Below the pieces are notes generated by a model. The model worked only from the letters and a program-made list of their open reading frames with translations, searched no databases and had not been told where the DNA came from. The position numbers were made by a program, and so were the translations under genes. DNA of 64,000 nucleotides, from contig JAGVJJ010000044.1 of the NCBI GenBank assembly GCA_020051175.1, positions 1 to 64,000 of the forward strand, given 5' to 3'. Of this stretch, positions 8,961-19,165 are shown piece by piece. Position 1 is the stretch's first letter; every line of letters starts with the position of its first letter. Origin of the DNA: Bacteroidia bacterium. Lineage in GTDB: Bacteria; Bacteroidota; Bacteroidia; 2-12-FULL-35-15.

Positions 8961-9077
8961 AAAAGAAACAGGGATATAAATGCGTAAAATAAATTCAAAG
9001 GTAAGGAAACTATAGAAGTATAAACAGGTGGGTTGAATTTTTAATCGCGGTGAAAATCATGCGAAATAAAACAGGCT

Positions 9078-9105
9078 TAAAATACAAACGCCCCTTTCGG
9101 GGCGT
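9078..9105 (-). terminator. Terminator of the 49-codon gene
   Basis: On the minus strand a 7-bp stem ACGCCCC / GGGGCGT with a GAAA tetraloop (9088-9105) is followed by TTGTATTTT. It lies ten bases after the stop codon of the small gene at 9116-9265. Confidence 0.7.
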
Positions 9106-9115
9106 CTGTTCAGGT

Positions 9116-9265
9116 TTAATTAGCACTATACTGTTTTGGCATTACGTACTCTCGGAGAGTATCCAATGACAATTTTTTTAGATCAGAAAATGATTTAACA
9201 TCAAAGTATTTTGCTAATTGTTGTACTACTACAACTCCCAGCGCCAATAAAATTAACTTTTTCAT
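9116..9265 (-). CDS. Small protein, 49 residues, with N-terminal hydrophobic helix
   Basis: ATG at 9265 and TAA at 9118-9116. The product starts MKKLILLALGVVVVQQLAKY and continues with a charged amphipathic stretch (residues 21-49). The first half is a single hydrophobic segment that could be a membrane anchor or an uncleaved signal. Support for a real gene: sensible codon use, a clean rho-independent terminator right after the stop, and a near-perfect palindrome upstream. No family is recognised. The nearest neighbours are a transglutaminase-like protein downstream and cdsA upstream, both on the same strand but well separated, so it is probably its own transcript. Confidence 0.65.
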   Translation of the reverse strand: MKKLILLALGVVVVQQLAKYFDVKSFSDLKKLSLDTLREYVMPKQYSAN

Positions 9266-9280
9266 GATTTCTACGTTTTA

Positions 9281-9296
9281 AGTTAGCGTACTAACT
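9281..9296. promoter_or_regulatory. Palindrome upstream of the small gene
   Basis: AGTTAG-CGTA-CTAACT is a perfect 6-bp inverted repeat with a self-complementary-like 4-base centre. It ends 15 bases upstream of the small-gene start codon. Position suggests an operator or a leader hairpin; no binding protein can be named. Confidence 0.3.
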
Positions 9297-9405
9297 AAAT
9301 TTCTAATGTAAAATTAAGCAAAATACGAGGCTTTTGCCCTTATATTCGTTGAACAAGAGCTTGTAATGGCTGGAATTACGAAATAAAAAGTGTACTCCTT
9401 AAGTA

Positions 9406-10227
9406 TTAAAAGGCCTTTGCAAGGTATAGGTAGCTGAAAACAAAAGGGGTAGCCAGGATTAGGCTGTCAAACCGATCCAATACGCCACCGTGGCCCGGAA
9501 GGAGGCTGCCTGAGTCCTTAACCCCGATGCTGCGCTTGAACAGAGATTCAACCAGATCTCCTAAAGTTCCAATAACAATTAAAATGCTTGCAACAACCAT
9601 CCAGTCTGTAGTAGTAATAACGGTGTACCATCCAGAAATAATAAAAGCAACAATATAACTTAGCACCGCACCTCCGATACTACCTTCCCATGATTTTCCG
9701 GGCGATACACGCGGGAACAGCTTTGTTTTTCCAATAGCAGAGCCGGTAAGATAAGCGCCTGTATCATTGCTCCACAGAATAAATAAGAAGCCGAATAAAA
9801 GCTCAAAGCTGTAAGTGCCGCTATAGCTGGTAATGAAGTTCAACAATGAAAAGGGCAGGGCTACATAAAAAATGCCAAGAAGTGTAAATGCTATATTCTT
9901 AAATGGGTTAGATGCTTTGGTATACAGCTCCAGTATGAAAATAATAAAACACAGCGGAATAATAACAATAAGCATTTGCGGCTTGCAATAGTTCATTGTT
10001 ACCAATGCACTAACCGCAAACAGGGCCGCTCCTGTAAAAGTGCCCATGAGCTTTTGGGGACGGGCATTTGTTTTTTCAGAGAGTCCGTAAAACTCCCAAA
10101 GGCCAAGCGTTGTAATAATAAAAAACAGCAGTGCAAATGAAAGCTGGCTGTAATACGTGCATCCCAGAAGCACTGCCACAAATACGGCAGCCGTTAATGT
10201 GCGTTTAACAAAATTACTCACAGGCAA
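9406..10227 (-). CDS. cdsA: Phosphatidate cytidylyltransferase
   Basis: 273 residues, seven to eight predicted membrane helices. The enzyme makes CDP-diacylglycerol from phosphatidic acid and CTP, the branch point of phospholipid synthesis at the inner membrane. The CdsA signature is clear near the C-terminus: SPGKSWEGSIGG, then DLVESLFKR-x-x-GVKDSGSLLPGHGGVLDRFDSL, with the metal-binding aspartates conserved. The start MPVSNFVKRT is accepted because the first helix begins right after. It lies at the end of a minus-strand run rsfS-ftsH-LUD-PorT-like-cdsA, an order seen often in Bacteroidota; gaps of 69 and 131 bases upstream leave room for internal promoters. Confidence 0.95.
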   Translation of the reverse strand: MPVSNFVKRTLTAAVFVAVLLGCTYYSQLSFALLFFIITTLGLWEFYGLSEKTNARPQKLMGTFTGAALFAVSALVTMNYCKPQMLIVIIPLCFIIFILELYTKASNPFKNIAFTLLGIFYVALPFSLLNFITSYSGTYSFELLFGFLFILWSNDTGAYLTGSAIGKTKLFPRVSPGKSWEGSIGGAVLSYIVAFIISGWYTVITTTDWMVVASILIVIGTLGDLVESLFKRSIGVKDSGSLLPGHGGVLDRFDSLILATPFVFSYLYLAKAF

Positions 10228-10296
10228 TAGTGGTTTTTGAGTTCAGGCCCTTATACAATTCCAAATATACATAAACCTGTGAAATGCAGAAAGCTA

Positions 10297-10914
10297 TCAG
10301 CCCTTAAAATGCACCACCAGAACAATATTGTGGAAATACAGGGAGCTTGGTATTGCCGGGTATTTATTTATATTGAAAAGCCCTGCCGAATACCTTATTT
10401 CCGGTGCAACAAATAACTTTGGAAAACTCTTTTCAAAGCCAAAGCCTATATCGGCAGCTAAATCAGGGTTAGAATCAAAACCAACAAATTTTGGCCGTTC
10501 ATAAAGCGGAAGTCTGATATTAGGGCCAAGAAGGAGATAGGGTTTTAATCTACCGTTCCCTTTTTTAACAACAATGTGCGTCATTAGCTCAAGGCTTTCC
10601 CAGAATATGGCATAATCATTCACGGAATTATCCGGGTTGGTCATCCGTATTTTACTATTGCTGAATGCCAGTTCTGCTTTGGGAGAAAAGCCAAGATGTT
10701 CATTGATGGAATAATCCAGCATTAAACCAAGCCGGAACCCTGCGCTGTTATACAACAATGCATTTTCAGGCAGAGGTGTGCTTGCCTGTATGTTGGAGTA
10801 GTTAAAGCCTGTAGTAAAGCCAAGAAGTTTTTTTGCCGGGCCAGGTCTAGCCGGGTTTTGAGCAAAAGCAGGAATAGTAAAGAGTATAAGCAGAATAAAA
10901 ACTACTTTTTTCAT
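10297..10914 (-). CDS. PorT-like outer-membrane beta-barrel protein
   Basis: 205 residues from the ATG at 10914; codons upstream (to 10977) do not look coding, and the chosen start gives a classic signal peptide (MKKVVFILLILF...AFAQ). The mature part has alternating beta strands with GFTTGFNYSNIQ, a GLMLDYSI strand, KAELAFSN and a C-terminal strand HNIVLVVHFKG ending in glycine. This is the pattern of outer membrane porin-family barrels (OMP_b-brl_2), to which the T9SS component PorT belongs. Whether it is the true PorT orthologue cannot be told by eye; location among essential housekeeping genes is compatible. No lipobox and no enzymatic motif are present. Confidence 0.7.
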   Translation of the reverse strand: MKKVVFILLILFTIPAFAQNPARPGPAKKLLGFTTGFNYSNIQASTPLPENALLYNSAGFRLGLMLDYSINEHLGFSPKAELAFSNSKIRMTNPDNSVNDYAIFWESLELMTHIVVKKGNGRLKPYLLLGPNIRLPLYERPKFVGFDSNPDLAADIGFGFEKSFPKLFVAPEIRYSAGLFNINKYPAIPSSLYFHNIVLVVHFKG

Positions 10915-11045
10915 CGTAAAAAACAGGATTTTAAAAAAGTAGTTTCTGTCAATAGAGTAAGAATTAAGATGTGACAATTTAAACGCTTAATGCGTTAAAA
11001 TGTTGTGTCAACAATCTTAAAAAATCTTAAAAAGCAGGAAAGCCC

Positions 11046-11705
11046 TTATGATTCCATAACTGGAATATCATCGATAAGAAAAACAAAAATTTCCATAGGC
11101 CCATGCGCTCCCTGAACCAGTGTTTTTTCAATATCGGAAGTGCGGCTAGGACCGGTAATTGTTGAAATCATGGACGGCATCTGGCTGCCATATTTGTCCC
11201 GCACAAACTTGAGCGCATCTTTAATGTTGTATACAAGTTGAGAAGTATAGGCAACTACAATGTGGTAGTTGGAATAAGCAGGTAACCTTCTGCCGGAAGC
11301 CTGCTTTGAGGTAATCATTACACTGCCTGTACGCGCCACCAGGCACTCGCAGAGGGTAATGCCTATGTCGGTAGCTGAAAAGTCTGTTTCCTGGTCAGAA
11401 AAAGGGATATTTCCCTTTTTTAAAAGCCCTTTTATGGCTGGTTCCAGACAAAAGATGTTTTTCCAGTTATGATCTTTGGCAATAAAGTCGAAATTTTCTA
11501 CAAACTCTTTTTCGTTTTCACAAAACACAAATTTACCGTTCACCGCAGAAAAATTTTGTGCAAACTGTATTTCCAGCGGTTCTTCAGAAGAGGTAAATAC
11601 ATCTGATTCCTTATCCACATCGCCAATTTCGCGTGTGGATTTCTGAATCAGTGCAGCCCTGATTTTTTTTAAGACCTTTTCCTTTGAAGTGGTGCTGTCG
11701 CGCAT
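11046..11705 (-). CDS. LUD-domain protein (LutC/YkgG family)
   Basis: 219 residues with an N-terminal helical part (KEKVLKKIRAALI) and a LUD fold. Characteristic stretches are ATDIGITLCECLVARTG, SVMITS and ITGPSRTSDIEKTLVQGAHGP near the C-terminus. LutC members help lactate oxidation together with LutA and LutB, but neither partner is nearby. Here the gene starts one base after the ftsH stop, so it is almost surely cotranslated with ftsH. In Bacteroidota this ftsH-linked LUD protein is a conserved neighbour of unknown role, and lactate use is not implied by context. Confidence 0.85.
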   Translation of the reverse strand: MRDSTTSKEKVLKKIRAALIQKSTREIGDVDKESDVFTSSEEPLEIQFAQNFSAVNGKFVFCENEKEFVENFDFIAKDHNWKNIFCLEPAIKGLLKKGNIPFSDQETDFSATDIGITLCECLVARTGSVMITSKQASGRRLPAYSNYHIVVAYTSQLVYNIKDALKFVRDKYGSQMPSMISTITGPSRTSDIEKTLVQGAHGPMEIFVFLIDDIPVMES

Positions 11706-11706
11706 G

Positions 11707-13839
11707 TTAAAACAACGTATTTACTGGTTTTTCAGGCTCCTTACCTGATTCAGGGTCGGAGTCGTTTTTCTTTTTTTTATCACTTTCTTTTTTACTTTCG
11801 TCCTTGGTACCGGTATCCCATGGCCAGGATGTTTTTGTTTCAGCAGATGCAGGTTCATTGCTGTCACCAGTTTTCAGCAAAGGCTGCTCTTCTTTGTCAA
11901 AAGGGCGCTGTCCAAAAATATGCTCCAAATCTTCCTTGAAAATCACTTCTTTCTCAAGCAGCTTTTCTGCAAGCTGTTTCAAAAGATGTTTGTTTTTAAT
12001 AAGTATGTCCTTGGCTCTTGCATAAGCCGTTTCAATCAGCTTGCTAGCTTCTTCATCTATTGTTTGAGCTGTTTTTTCGCTGTATGGCTTGGTAAATCCA
12101 TACTCATTTGCCCCGGTAGAGTCATAATAGCTGAGGTTACCCACTTTATCGTTCAAACCGTAAACGCTTACCATTGCGTAGGCCTGCTTCGTTACTTTTT
12201 CAAGGTCGCTTAAAGCACCGGTCGAAATTTTACCGAATATTACCTCTTCTGAAGCTCGTCCGCCCAATGTAGCGCACATTTCATCCATCAGCTGTTCAGT
12301 AGTGGTTATCTGGCGCTCTTCCGGCAGGTACCAGGCAGCACCCAGAGAACGTCCGCGTGGAACAATGGTAACTTTCACCAGTGGTGATGCATGTTCAAGC
12401 AACCAGCTTACTGCAGCATGTCCAGCCTCGTGGTACGCAATAACATTCTTTTCGTGTACCGAAATAATTTTATTTTTCTTTTCCAAACCTCCGATAATAC
12501 GGTCAACTGCATCCAGGAAGTCCTGCTTTTCTATGGATTTTTTATCTTGTCGTGCGGCAATCAGGGCTGCTTCATTACAGATATTGGCAATATCAGCACC
12601 AGAGAAGCCTGGTGTTTGTTTTGCAAGGAAATTAATATCAACCGATGTATCTATTCTTAATGGTTTTAAGTGGACCTTAAATATATCCTTACGCTCATTC
12701 AAATCCGGCATATCTACATAAATCTGGCGGTCGAAACGGCCAGCGCGCATCAGCGCCCTGTCAAGAATATCAGCGCGGTTGGTAGCAGCCAGGATAATTA
12801 CACCACTGTTGGTGCCAAAACCATCCATTTCGGTAAGTAGTTGGTTCAGAGTGTTTTCACGTTCGTCATTCGCTCCCTGTGCAGGGTTTTTACCACGGGC
12901 ACGGCCAATGGCATCAATCTCATCAATAAATATGATACAAGGTGACTTTTCTTTTGCCTGGCGGAAGAGGTCACGCACACGTGAGGCACCCACGCCCACA
13001 AACATTTCCACAAAGTCAGAGCCGGACAAAGAGAAAAACGGAACCTTTGCTTCTCCTGCAACTGCTTTTGCCAAAAGGGTTTTACCGGTGCCCGGAGGGC
13101 CTACCAGCAATGCACCTTTCGGGATCTTTGCTCCCAGGGCAGTATACTTTGTAGGGTTTTTCAGGAAGTCCACAATTTCTTTGATCTCGATTTTGGCTCC
13201 TTCAAGTCCTGCTACATCGTTAAACGTAACATTTACGTTAGAATCTTTATCGAATAAGGTCGCTTTTGATTTTCCAATGTTGAAAATCTGTCCGCCACCA
13301 CCGGCACCGCCCATTCTGCGCATCACCACAATCCACATAACAATAATGAAGGCAATTGGTAAAATCCATCCAAGGATATCAGTCCAGTCGCTGCGGGTTT
13401 CACTTTCCGGGTCAATCCTTTGGTCCTGTGGAAAATCGGCCTGCGCTTCTTTCAGCCTGTCGCCAAAGTTCTCTACCGAGAGGATTTTAACCCTGTAGTG
13501 CGGCCCGGCAGGGTGTTTATCAACCCCATCTTTTCTGTAGCGCTCATTCTGCAGATCGGCCCTGTTGATATAAATCTCCGCTATTTTCTGGTTTTCTACG
13601 ACCACAATACGTGATACGTGATGCTGTTTCAGCATATTTTCAATAAAATCGGATGATTTTATTTCCTGTACTGGCGTATTGAAATTAATAAGTTGTATTG
13701 CAATAATTGCAGCAGCAATAATTCCGTAAATCCAGTAAAAATTAAAAGGATTTTTAGGCAGATTGGGTTTCTTGGGAAACTTGCTTTTTAAGGAAGAACC
13801 TTTTTCTTCCGGTTTTATGTCTTCTTGTTGATCACTCAT
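11707..13839 (-). CDS. ftsH: ATP-dependent zinc metalloprotease FtsH
   Basis: 710 residues. Two membrane helices (about 35-53 and 153-172) flank a periplasmic domain. Next comes the AAA+ module with Walker A GPPGTGKT (247-254), Walker B IIFIDEIDAIG and the second region of homology ATNRADILDRALMRAGRFDRQ. The zinc site is HEAGH (470-474). The membrane-bound hexamer degrades misfolded membrane proteins and regulators such as LpxC. The C-terminal about 60 residues are a charged, low-complexity Lys/Glu/Asp tail. Genes rsfS upstream (26 bases) and the LUD protein downstream (1 base) are probably cotranscribed. All catalytic residues are intact. Confidence 0.97.
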   Translation of the reverse strand: MSDQQEDIKPEEKGSSLKSKFPKKPNLPKNPFNFYWIYGIIAAAIIAIQLINFNTPVQEIKSSDFIENMLKQHHVSRIVVVENQKIAEIYINRADLQNERYRKDGVDKHPAGPHYRVKILSVENFGDRLKEAQADFPQDQRIDPESETRSDWTDILGWILPIAFIIVMWIVVMRRMGGAGGGGQIFNIGKSKATLFDKDSNVNVTFNDVAGLEGAKIEIKEIVDFLKNPTKYTALGAKIPKGALLVGPPGTGKTLLAKAVAGEAKVPFFSLSGSDFVEMFVGVGASRVRDLFRQAKEKSPCIIFIDEIDAIGRARGKNPAQGANDERENTLNQLLTEMDGFGTNSGVIILAATNRADILDRALMRAGRFDRQIYVDMPDLNERKDIFKVHLKPLRIDTSVDINFLAKQTPGFSGADIANICNEAALIAARQDKKSIEKQDFLDAVDRIIGGLEKKNKIISVHEKNVIAYHEAGHAAVSWLLEHASPLVKVTIVPRGRSLGAAWYLPEERQITTTEQLMDEMCATLGGRASEEVIFGKISTGALSDLEKVTKQAYAMVSVYGLNDKVGNLSYYDSTGANEYGFTKPYSEKTAQTIDEEASKLIETAYARAKDILIKNKHLLKQLAEKLLEKEVIFKEDLEHIFGQRPFDKEEQPLLKTGDSNEPASAETKTSWPWDTGTKDESKKESDKKKKNDSDPESGKEPEKPVNTLF

Positions 13840-13865
13840 TTTTTTTAAGTCTTTCTTTGAATTTT

Positions 13866-14477
13866 TTAATCAAACGCAATTTTAGTCACCTCAGCATCGG
13901 CCCAAAGTGCCTCCAGGTTATAAAACTCACGTATATGTGATTGAAATACATGTACCACCACAGTCACATAGTCAATCAATATCCATTCAGAATTCTGAAA
14001 ACCTTCCGAATGGTATGGTCTTTCATTGATGCGTTTCTTTACAGTTTCCTCTACGGAATCGGCAATGGCATTCACCTGTGTGCTTGAATCTGCCTGGCAA
14101 ATAACGTAATAGTCACAAACACGGTTATGAAGGCCTGTAAGGTCCAGAACAGAAATATACTTACCTTTTATTTCTAAAATCCCATCCACTATTGCATCAA
14201 TAAGCGGTTGTGAAGGATTTTTTTCCGGCTTCTGCGCTTTTTTTACTGTGGAAGTTTTGCCACTTTGTTTTAAGGCGCTTTTTTTGGCTGGTGCCTTTCC
14301 CCCTGCCTGACGGACTGGTTTTGCAGTCTTTTTAGCCGCAGTTTTTGTTGCTGAAGAGCGACTGGTTTTTGCTGTTTTTGCAACTGCTTTACGGGCAGGT
14401 TTTGCAGCGTTTTTTTTTGATTTTTCCTCCATAATGATTGGAGATGTTGCAGCAGAAATCGTTTTCTTTACGGCCAT
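13866..14477 (-). CDS. rsfS: Ribosomal silencing factor RsfS with histone-H1-like N-terminal tail
   Basis: 203 residues. The C-terminal 115 are RsfS (Iojap): ILEIKGKYISVLDLTGL, CDYYVICQADSSTQV, and EGFQNSEWILIDYVTVVVHVF. RsfS binds ribosomal protein uL14 and blocks subunit joining in starvation. The first about 85 residues are unusual: a Lys/Ala-rich tail with repeated AAKKTAKP-like units, resembling bacterial histone H1-like proteins. Typical RsfS is only 105-120 residues. The internal candidate start, close to the RsfS core, has no clear Met, which supports a genuine extension. It is divergent from birA and heads the rsfS-ftsH-LUD run. Confidence 0.93.
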   Translation of the reverse strand: MAVKKTISAATSPIIMEEKSKKNAAKPARKAVAKTAKTSRSSATKTAAKKTAKPVRQAGGKAPAKKSALKQSGKTSTVKKAQKPEKNPSQPLIDAIVDGILEIKGKYISVLDLTGLHNRVCDYYVICQADSSTQVNAIADSVEETVKKRINERPYHSEGFQNSEWILIDYVTVVVHVFQSHIREFYNLEALWADAEVTKIAFD

Positions 14478-14525
14478 TAATTGAAATTATCTATTTTATT
14501 TCGTTCTTTACAGAACCGTTTCGCA

Positions 14526-14533
14526 CAAAAATA
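14526..14533 (-). promoter_or_regulatory. Possible -7 box for rsfS
   Basis: On the minus strand TATTTTTG fits TAnnTTTG, about 50 bases before the rsfS ATG. No TTG is found at the right distance upstream, so the call is weak. Confidence 0.25.
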
Positions 14534-14554
14534 ATCAAATCTTTTGCATTCTGT

Positions 14555-15316
14555 ATGAAAACATTGTTTGTCGGGCAAAACAGTATTCATCTCAAGTTAA
14601 TAGACTCTACCAACAGTTATGCCAGCGAATTACTTAAGGAAACCAAACCACCTGAAGGGACACTGATTTACACTTTTGAGCAAAAAAACGGAAAGGGGCA
14701 AAGAGGCAACAAATGGCAGAGCGAACCTAATAAGAACGGGGCTTTCAGCTTCTTATTGTACCCTGTTTTTTTGCGGGCTGAAGAACAGTTCCTGTTAACC
14801 AAAATAGCATCATTGGCCGTATATGACTTAATGTCAGTGCTTTTGGCTGATACCGACAAAATGCGGGAAATCAGGATAAAATGGCCGAATGACATCTATG
14901 TAGGATCCCGGAAAATTGCAGGAATTCTAATTGAGAATACACTTCGTGAAAAAAACATCCAGAATTCCATTGTAGGTATTGGGGCAAATATTAACCAAAC
15001 TGTATTTGAACCTGGTTTAAATGCTGTTTCGGTGGTTCAGCTTACAGGAAAAGAGTTTGAATTAAAGTCTGTAACGGAAAAGTTATGCGAATTTCTGGAA
15101 GCGCGTTATTTGCAGTTAAAATCAGGTAAGCTCGGGCTTATACATGCCCAATACTTACAACGCCTGTTCCGTTTTGATGAATGGCACTCGTACGCTTCTG
15201 CTGATGGTGTTTTTGAAGGGAAAATAAAAGGCGTATCAGAGCTGGGCCGGTTGAGGGTGGAGCTTGAAAATGCTGTTATTGCTGAGTTCGATTTGAAGCA
15301 GATACAGTTTTTATGA
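14555..15316 (+). CDS. birA: Biotin-[acetyl-CoA-carboxylase] ligase
   Basis: 253 residues from the ATG at 14555, chosen because upstream in-frame codons overlap the rsfS start and carry no family similarity. The enzyme activates biotin with ATP and attaches it to the carboxyl carrier protein of acetyl-CoA carboxylase. The biotin-adenylate loop is GKGQRGNKWQSEP. Then follow KWPNDIYV, the KIAGILIE strand and VGIGANINQ, all standard BPL catalytic-core motifs. There is no N-terminal helix-turn-helix, so it is the short, non-regulatory form. Divergent from rsfS with a 77-base shared upstream region. Confidence 0.93.
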   Translation: MKTLFVGQNSIHLKLIDSTNSYASELLKETKPPEGTLIYTFEQKNGKGQRGNKWQSEPNKNGAFSFLLYPVFLRAEEQFLLTKIASLAVYDLMSVLLADTDKMREIRIKWPNDIYVGSRKIAGILIENTLREKNIQNSIVGIGANINQTVFEPGLNAVSVVQLTGKEFELKSVTEKLCEFLEARYLQLKSGKLGLIHAQYLQRLFRFDEWHSYASADGVFEGKIKGVSELGRLRVELENAVIAEFDLKQIQFL

Positions 15317-15477
15317 TTTTTTTGCAGCACTAAAATAATTGCACAATGAGATGAGAGAATGATGCTTCCGGGGATTCTAAATATAGTTTTTAGTTAAGAG
15401 ATATGGAATCGGATAGTTTTTAAGGCCTCATTTACAATAAAAGTAAGCCTTCCAGCCAAAGAATGCAAAAAAATGAC

Positions 15478-15485
15478 TACCTTTG
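15478..15485 (+). promoter_or_regulatory. Possible -7 box for the ABC-F gene
   Basis: TACCTTTG fits TAnnTTTG, 58 bases before the ATG at 15544. No clear TTG at -33, so only the proximal element is supported. Confidence 0.35.
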
Positions 15486-15534
15486 CAGCCTTGCAAAACA
15501 TGAGTTGCAGGGTATTACAGAACTTTTATTTTAA

Positions 15535-17181
<1,647 letters not shown>

Positions 17182-17289
17182 TTGAAAGCTTTTCAATACT
17201 CTGAACCTGATTGAGGTGCCTTATGAATGCGTCTCACTTTGGCTCGGAAGTTTTTCTAAAAAGCCGAAAATCTGCGGCTCTATACCGCG

Positions 17290-18087
17290 TTACAGCTTAT
17301 TAAACTTCCTTATTGTGGATGTGTTGTTTTCCGTAACTATTTCCACAAAATAAACACCTTTCTCGTACAAGGCTACATCAATCTCATGTCGCTTTTCAAG
17401 GTTCAGGGATTTATTTACAAGTACATTTCCCAAAACGTCATATACCTTTACGTGGCTTAACTTATCTGTAATTCCGGCTTCTACGGTTACGGTATTCACA
17501 GCAGGGTTGGGATATACAGAAAGTTTTTCAGCCGCTGCCTGTTTGGCAACACCGGTAGTTAAACACGATTTCGGTTCAAGTTTGTGTTCATTGAAGAATG
17601 CTGTGAATGAGCTGGCATCATTGATTGGCCACATGTCCTGTTCTACAATCTGCTTGTTGGGCGCAATTAAAACGTAGGTTGGATATCCACCCAGGCTGTA
17701 GCTTGCATTTACAGCATCGCCACCGCCTTCTGTTCCGCTCACAGCGGGGTAGCCAGTGTTAGATCCCTGATAAGCAGCTTCGAAAGCTTTTACTTCATCA
17801 TTGTTGTTTCCAACATCTATAGTTATAAAAAATATGTCCTGCGAGTTGCATCCGAAATTGTTAACACTTTCTTTATAATAGGAGCGGGTTTGCTGGCAGG
17901 GCGGGCATGTTGTAAATAAAAAATTTATACAAACATATTTTCCGGAATTTAATATGGAAAACAGGTTGTGGGTGTTGCCATCCGTATCAGTAACAGTAAA
18001 GTCTGTAGCGGTGGTAAGTGACGTTTGTGCTCTCATAGGCAGCAGCCCGAGCAGACAAATAGCAGCGAGTAAAAAGTTCTTTTTCAT
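17290..18087 (-). CDS. Secreted thioredoxin/TlpA-like protein with T9SS sorting tail
   Basis: 265 residues: signal peptide (1-20), a thioredoxin-like domain (about 22-170) with active site CPPC at 61-64 in the FLFTTCPPCQQ context, then a C-terminal type IX secretion domain (about 190-265) beginning LSVYPNPAVNTVTVE and ending in RKFNKL. The last segment shows the usual GVYFVEI strand. The protein therefore probably crosses the outer membrane by T9SS, where it could reduce or isomerise disulfides at the surface, though peroxiredoxin-like (AhpC/TSA) activity is also possible. It is alone on its strand; both flanking genes face other directions. Confidence 0.88.
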   Translation of the reverse strand: MKKNFLLAAICLLGLLPMRAQTSLTTATDFTVTDTDGNTHNLFSILNSGKYVCINFLFTTCPPCQQTRSYYKESVNNFGCNSQDIFFITIDVGNNNDEVKAFEAAYQGSNTGYPAVSGTEGGGDAVNASYSLGGYPTYVLIAPNKQIVEQDMWPINDASSFTAFFNEHKLEPKSCLTTGVAKQAAAEKLSVYPNPAVNTVTVEAGITDKLSHVKVYDVLGNVLVNKSLNLEKRHEIDVALYEKGVYFVEIVTENNTSTIRKFNKL

Positions 18088-18309
18088 GGGGGGATCAGTT
18101 TAAAAGTTTTAAAAAGAGTATATACTGATTCAAAGAATAACCAAACGCCAGTTCCGGAAGACAATATATTCTAAAACGGACAGATAGTCTAAAAGTTACA
18201 AATTATTTTTTAATTATTTGAAAATCAATATTTTGAGTCTTTAAAATTCGTCTTTAAAAAATCATTAATATTGTAATAGAAATAACAACTATTATTCCAC
18301 TTTAAGAAT

Positions 18310-18720
18310 ATGCAGTATTGGTTAGTAAAATCAGAGCCCTTTAAGTACAGCTGGGAGCAGTTTGTAAAAGATAAGAAAGCCGTGTGGGACGGTGTCCGCA
18401 ACTATGCGGCCCGCAATAACATGCGTGCTATGAAAAAGGGAGACCTTGTGCTTTTTTATCACAGTAATGAAGGCCTTGCCATTGTTGGTATTGCAAAGGT
18501 TGTAAAAGAAGCTTACCAGGACCCTACAACGGAGGATACTGCATGGAGTGTGGTTGAAATCGCTCCTTTTAAAGCCTTGAAAAAGCCGGTAACGCTAGCG
18601 GAGATAAAAGCGGATAAAAAATTGTCTGAAATGCAGTTGGTAAAGCTGAGCCGTTTGTCGGTTTCTGCCGTGAAAGCCCATGAATTTGACCATATACTGG
18701 CGCTATCGGGAACAAAATAG
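18310..18720 (+). CDS. EVE domain protein
   Basis: 136 residues covering exactly one EVE (PUA-like) domain: MQYWLVKSEP at the start, then WDGVRNYAARNNMRAMKKGD, LVLFYHSN, GLAIVGIAKVVKEAYQDPT. EVE domains have an aromatic cage that reads modified bases (e.g. 5-methylcytosine derivatives) or modified RNA. No restriction enzyme is adjacent, so this is the stand-alone housekeeping form. The start is secure because the family begins with this strand. Followed 9 bases later by a small membrane protein, possibly cotranscribed. Confidence 0.9.
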   Translation: MQYWLVKSEPFKYSWEQFVKDKKAVWDGVRNYAARNNMRAMKKGDLVLFYHSNEGLAIVGIAKVVKEAYQDPTTEDTAWSVVEIAPFKALKKPVTLAEIKADKKLSEMQLVKLSRLSVSAVKAHEFDHILALSGTK

Positions 18721-18729
18721 TTTTATTCA

Positions 18730-19134
18730 ATGCAGCCGATAAGGAGAAGTGTAAAAGGACAAAGCGTATTTTTTTATGTTGCCTTGGGACTTGCTGTATT
18801 TGCAAATGCTTGGATGTCACTTATTGCTTATATACAATATAGCTGGTATCCTGGCAATTCTTTTTGGATAATGATGCTAATCCTATTTACGCTTTTGTTT
18901 TCAATTTTTTTTAAGTTTTATAGAATTTCACTAACTATATTGGCTTTAATCATTGTATTGGATTTTTTAATGGGTATGTTAATGTTTCGTTTAATAAACA
19001 ATGAAACAATAGTTTACCAATCTATAGTAAGGATGGATATAAAAGATGTGCTCATTGCGAGTATATCTTTTATTTTGCTTGGTTTAGATTGGGCTAATCG
19101 GTTATTGATTATCAGAAGGTATAGCCAAAAATAA
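18730..19134 (+). CDS. Small membrane protein, 134 residues
   Basis: Not recognised. Four predicted hydrophobic helices (about 14-36, 43-61, 66-88, 103-125) with a basic N-terminus (MQPIRRSVKGQ) and a basic C-terminus, consistent with both ends inside. It starts nine bases after the EVE gene stop. Its base composition is lower in GC than its upstream neighbour, but this is normal for membrane proteins. No motif allows a function. Confidence 0.7.
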   Translation: MQPIRRSVKGQSVFFYVALGLAVFANAWMSLIAYIQYSWYPGNSFWIMMLILFTLLFSIFFKFYRISLTILALIIVLDFLMGMLMFRLINNETIVYQSIVRMDIKDVLIASISFILLGLDWANRLLIIRRYSQK

Positions 19135-19165
19135 GAGCTTTAGAAGAGTTTATGATGATAGTTCT

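Noticed and set aside
12779-13498. 239-codon ORF on the + strand inside ftsH
   Set aside because: It is fully antisense to the highly conserved AAA+ region of ftsH and has no family features; shadow of biased codon use.
18310-18720. EVE protein as part of a restriction or defence system
   Set aside because: No nuclease, methylase or McrBC-type gene is nearby; it is the common stand-alone form.
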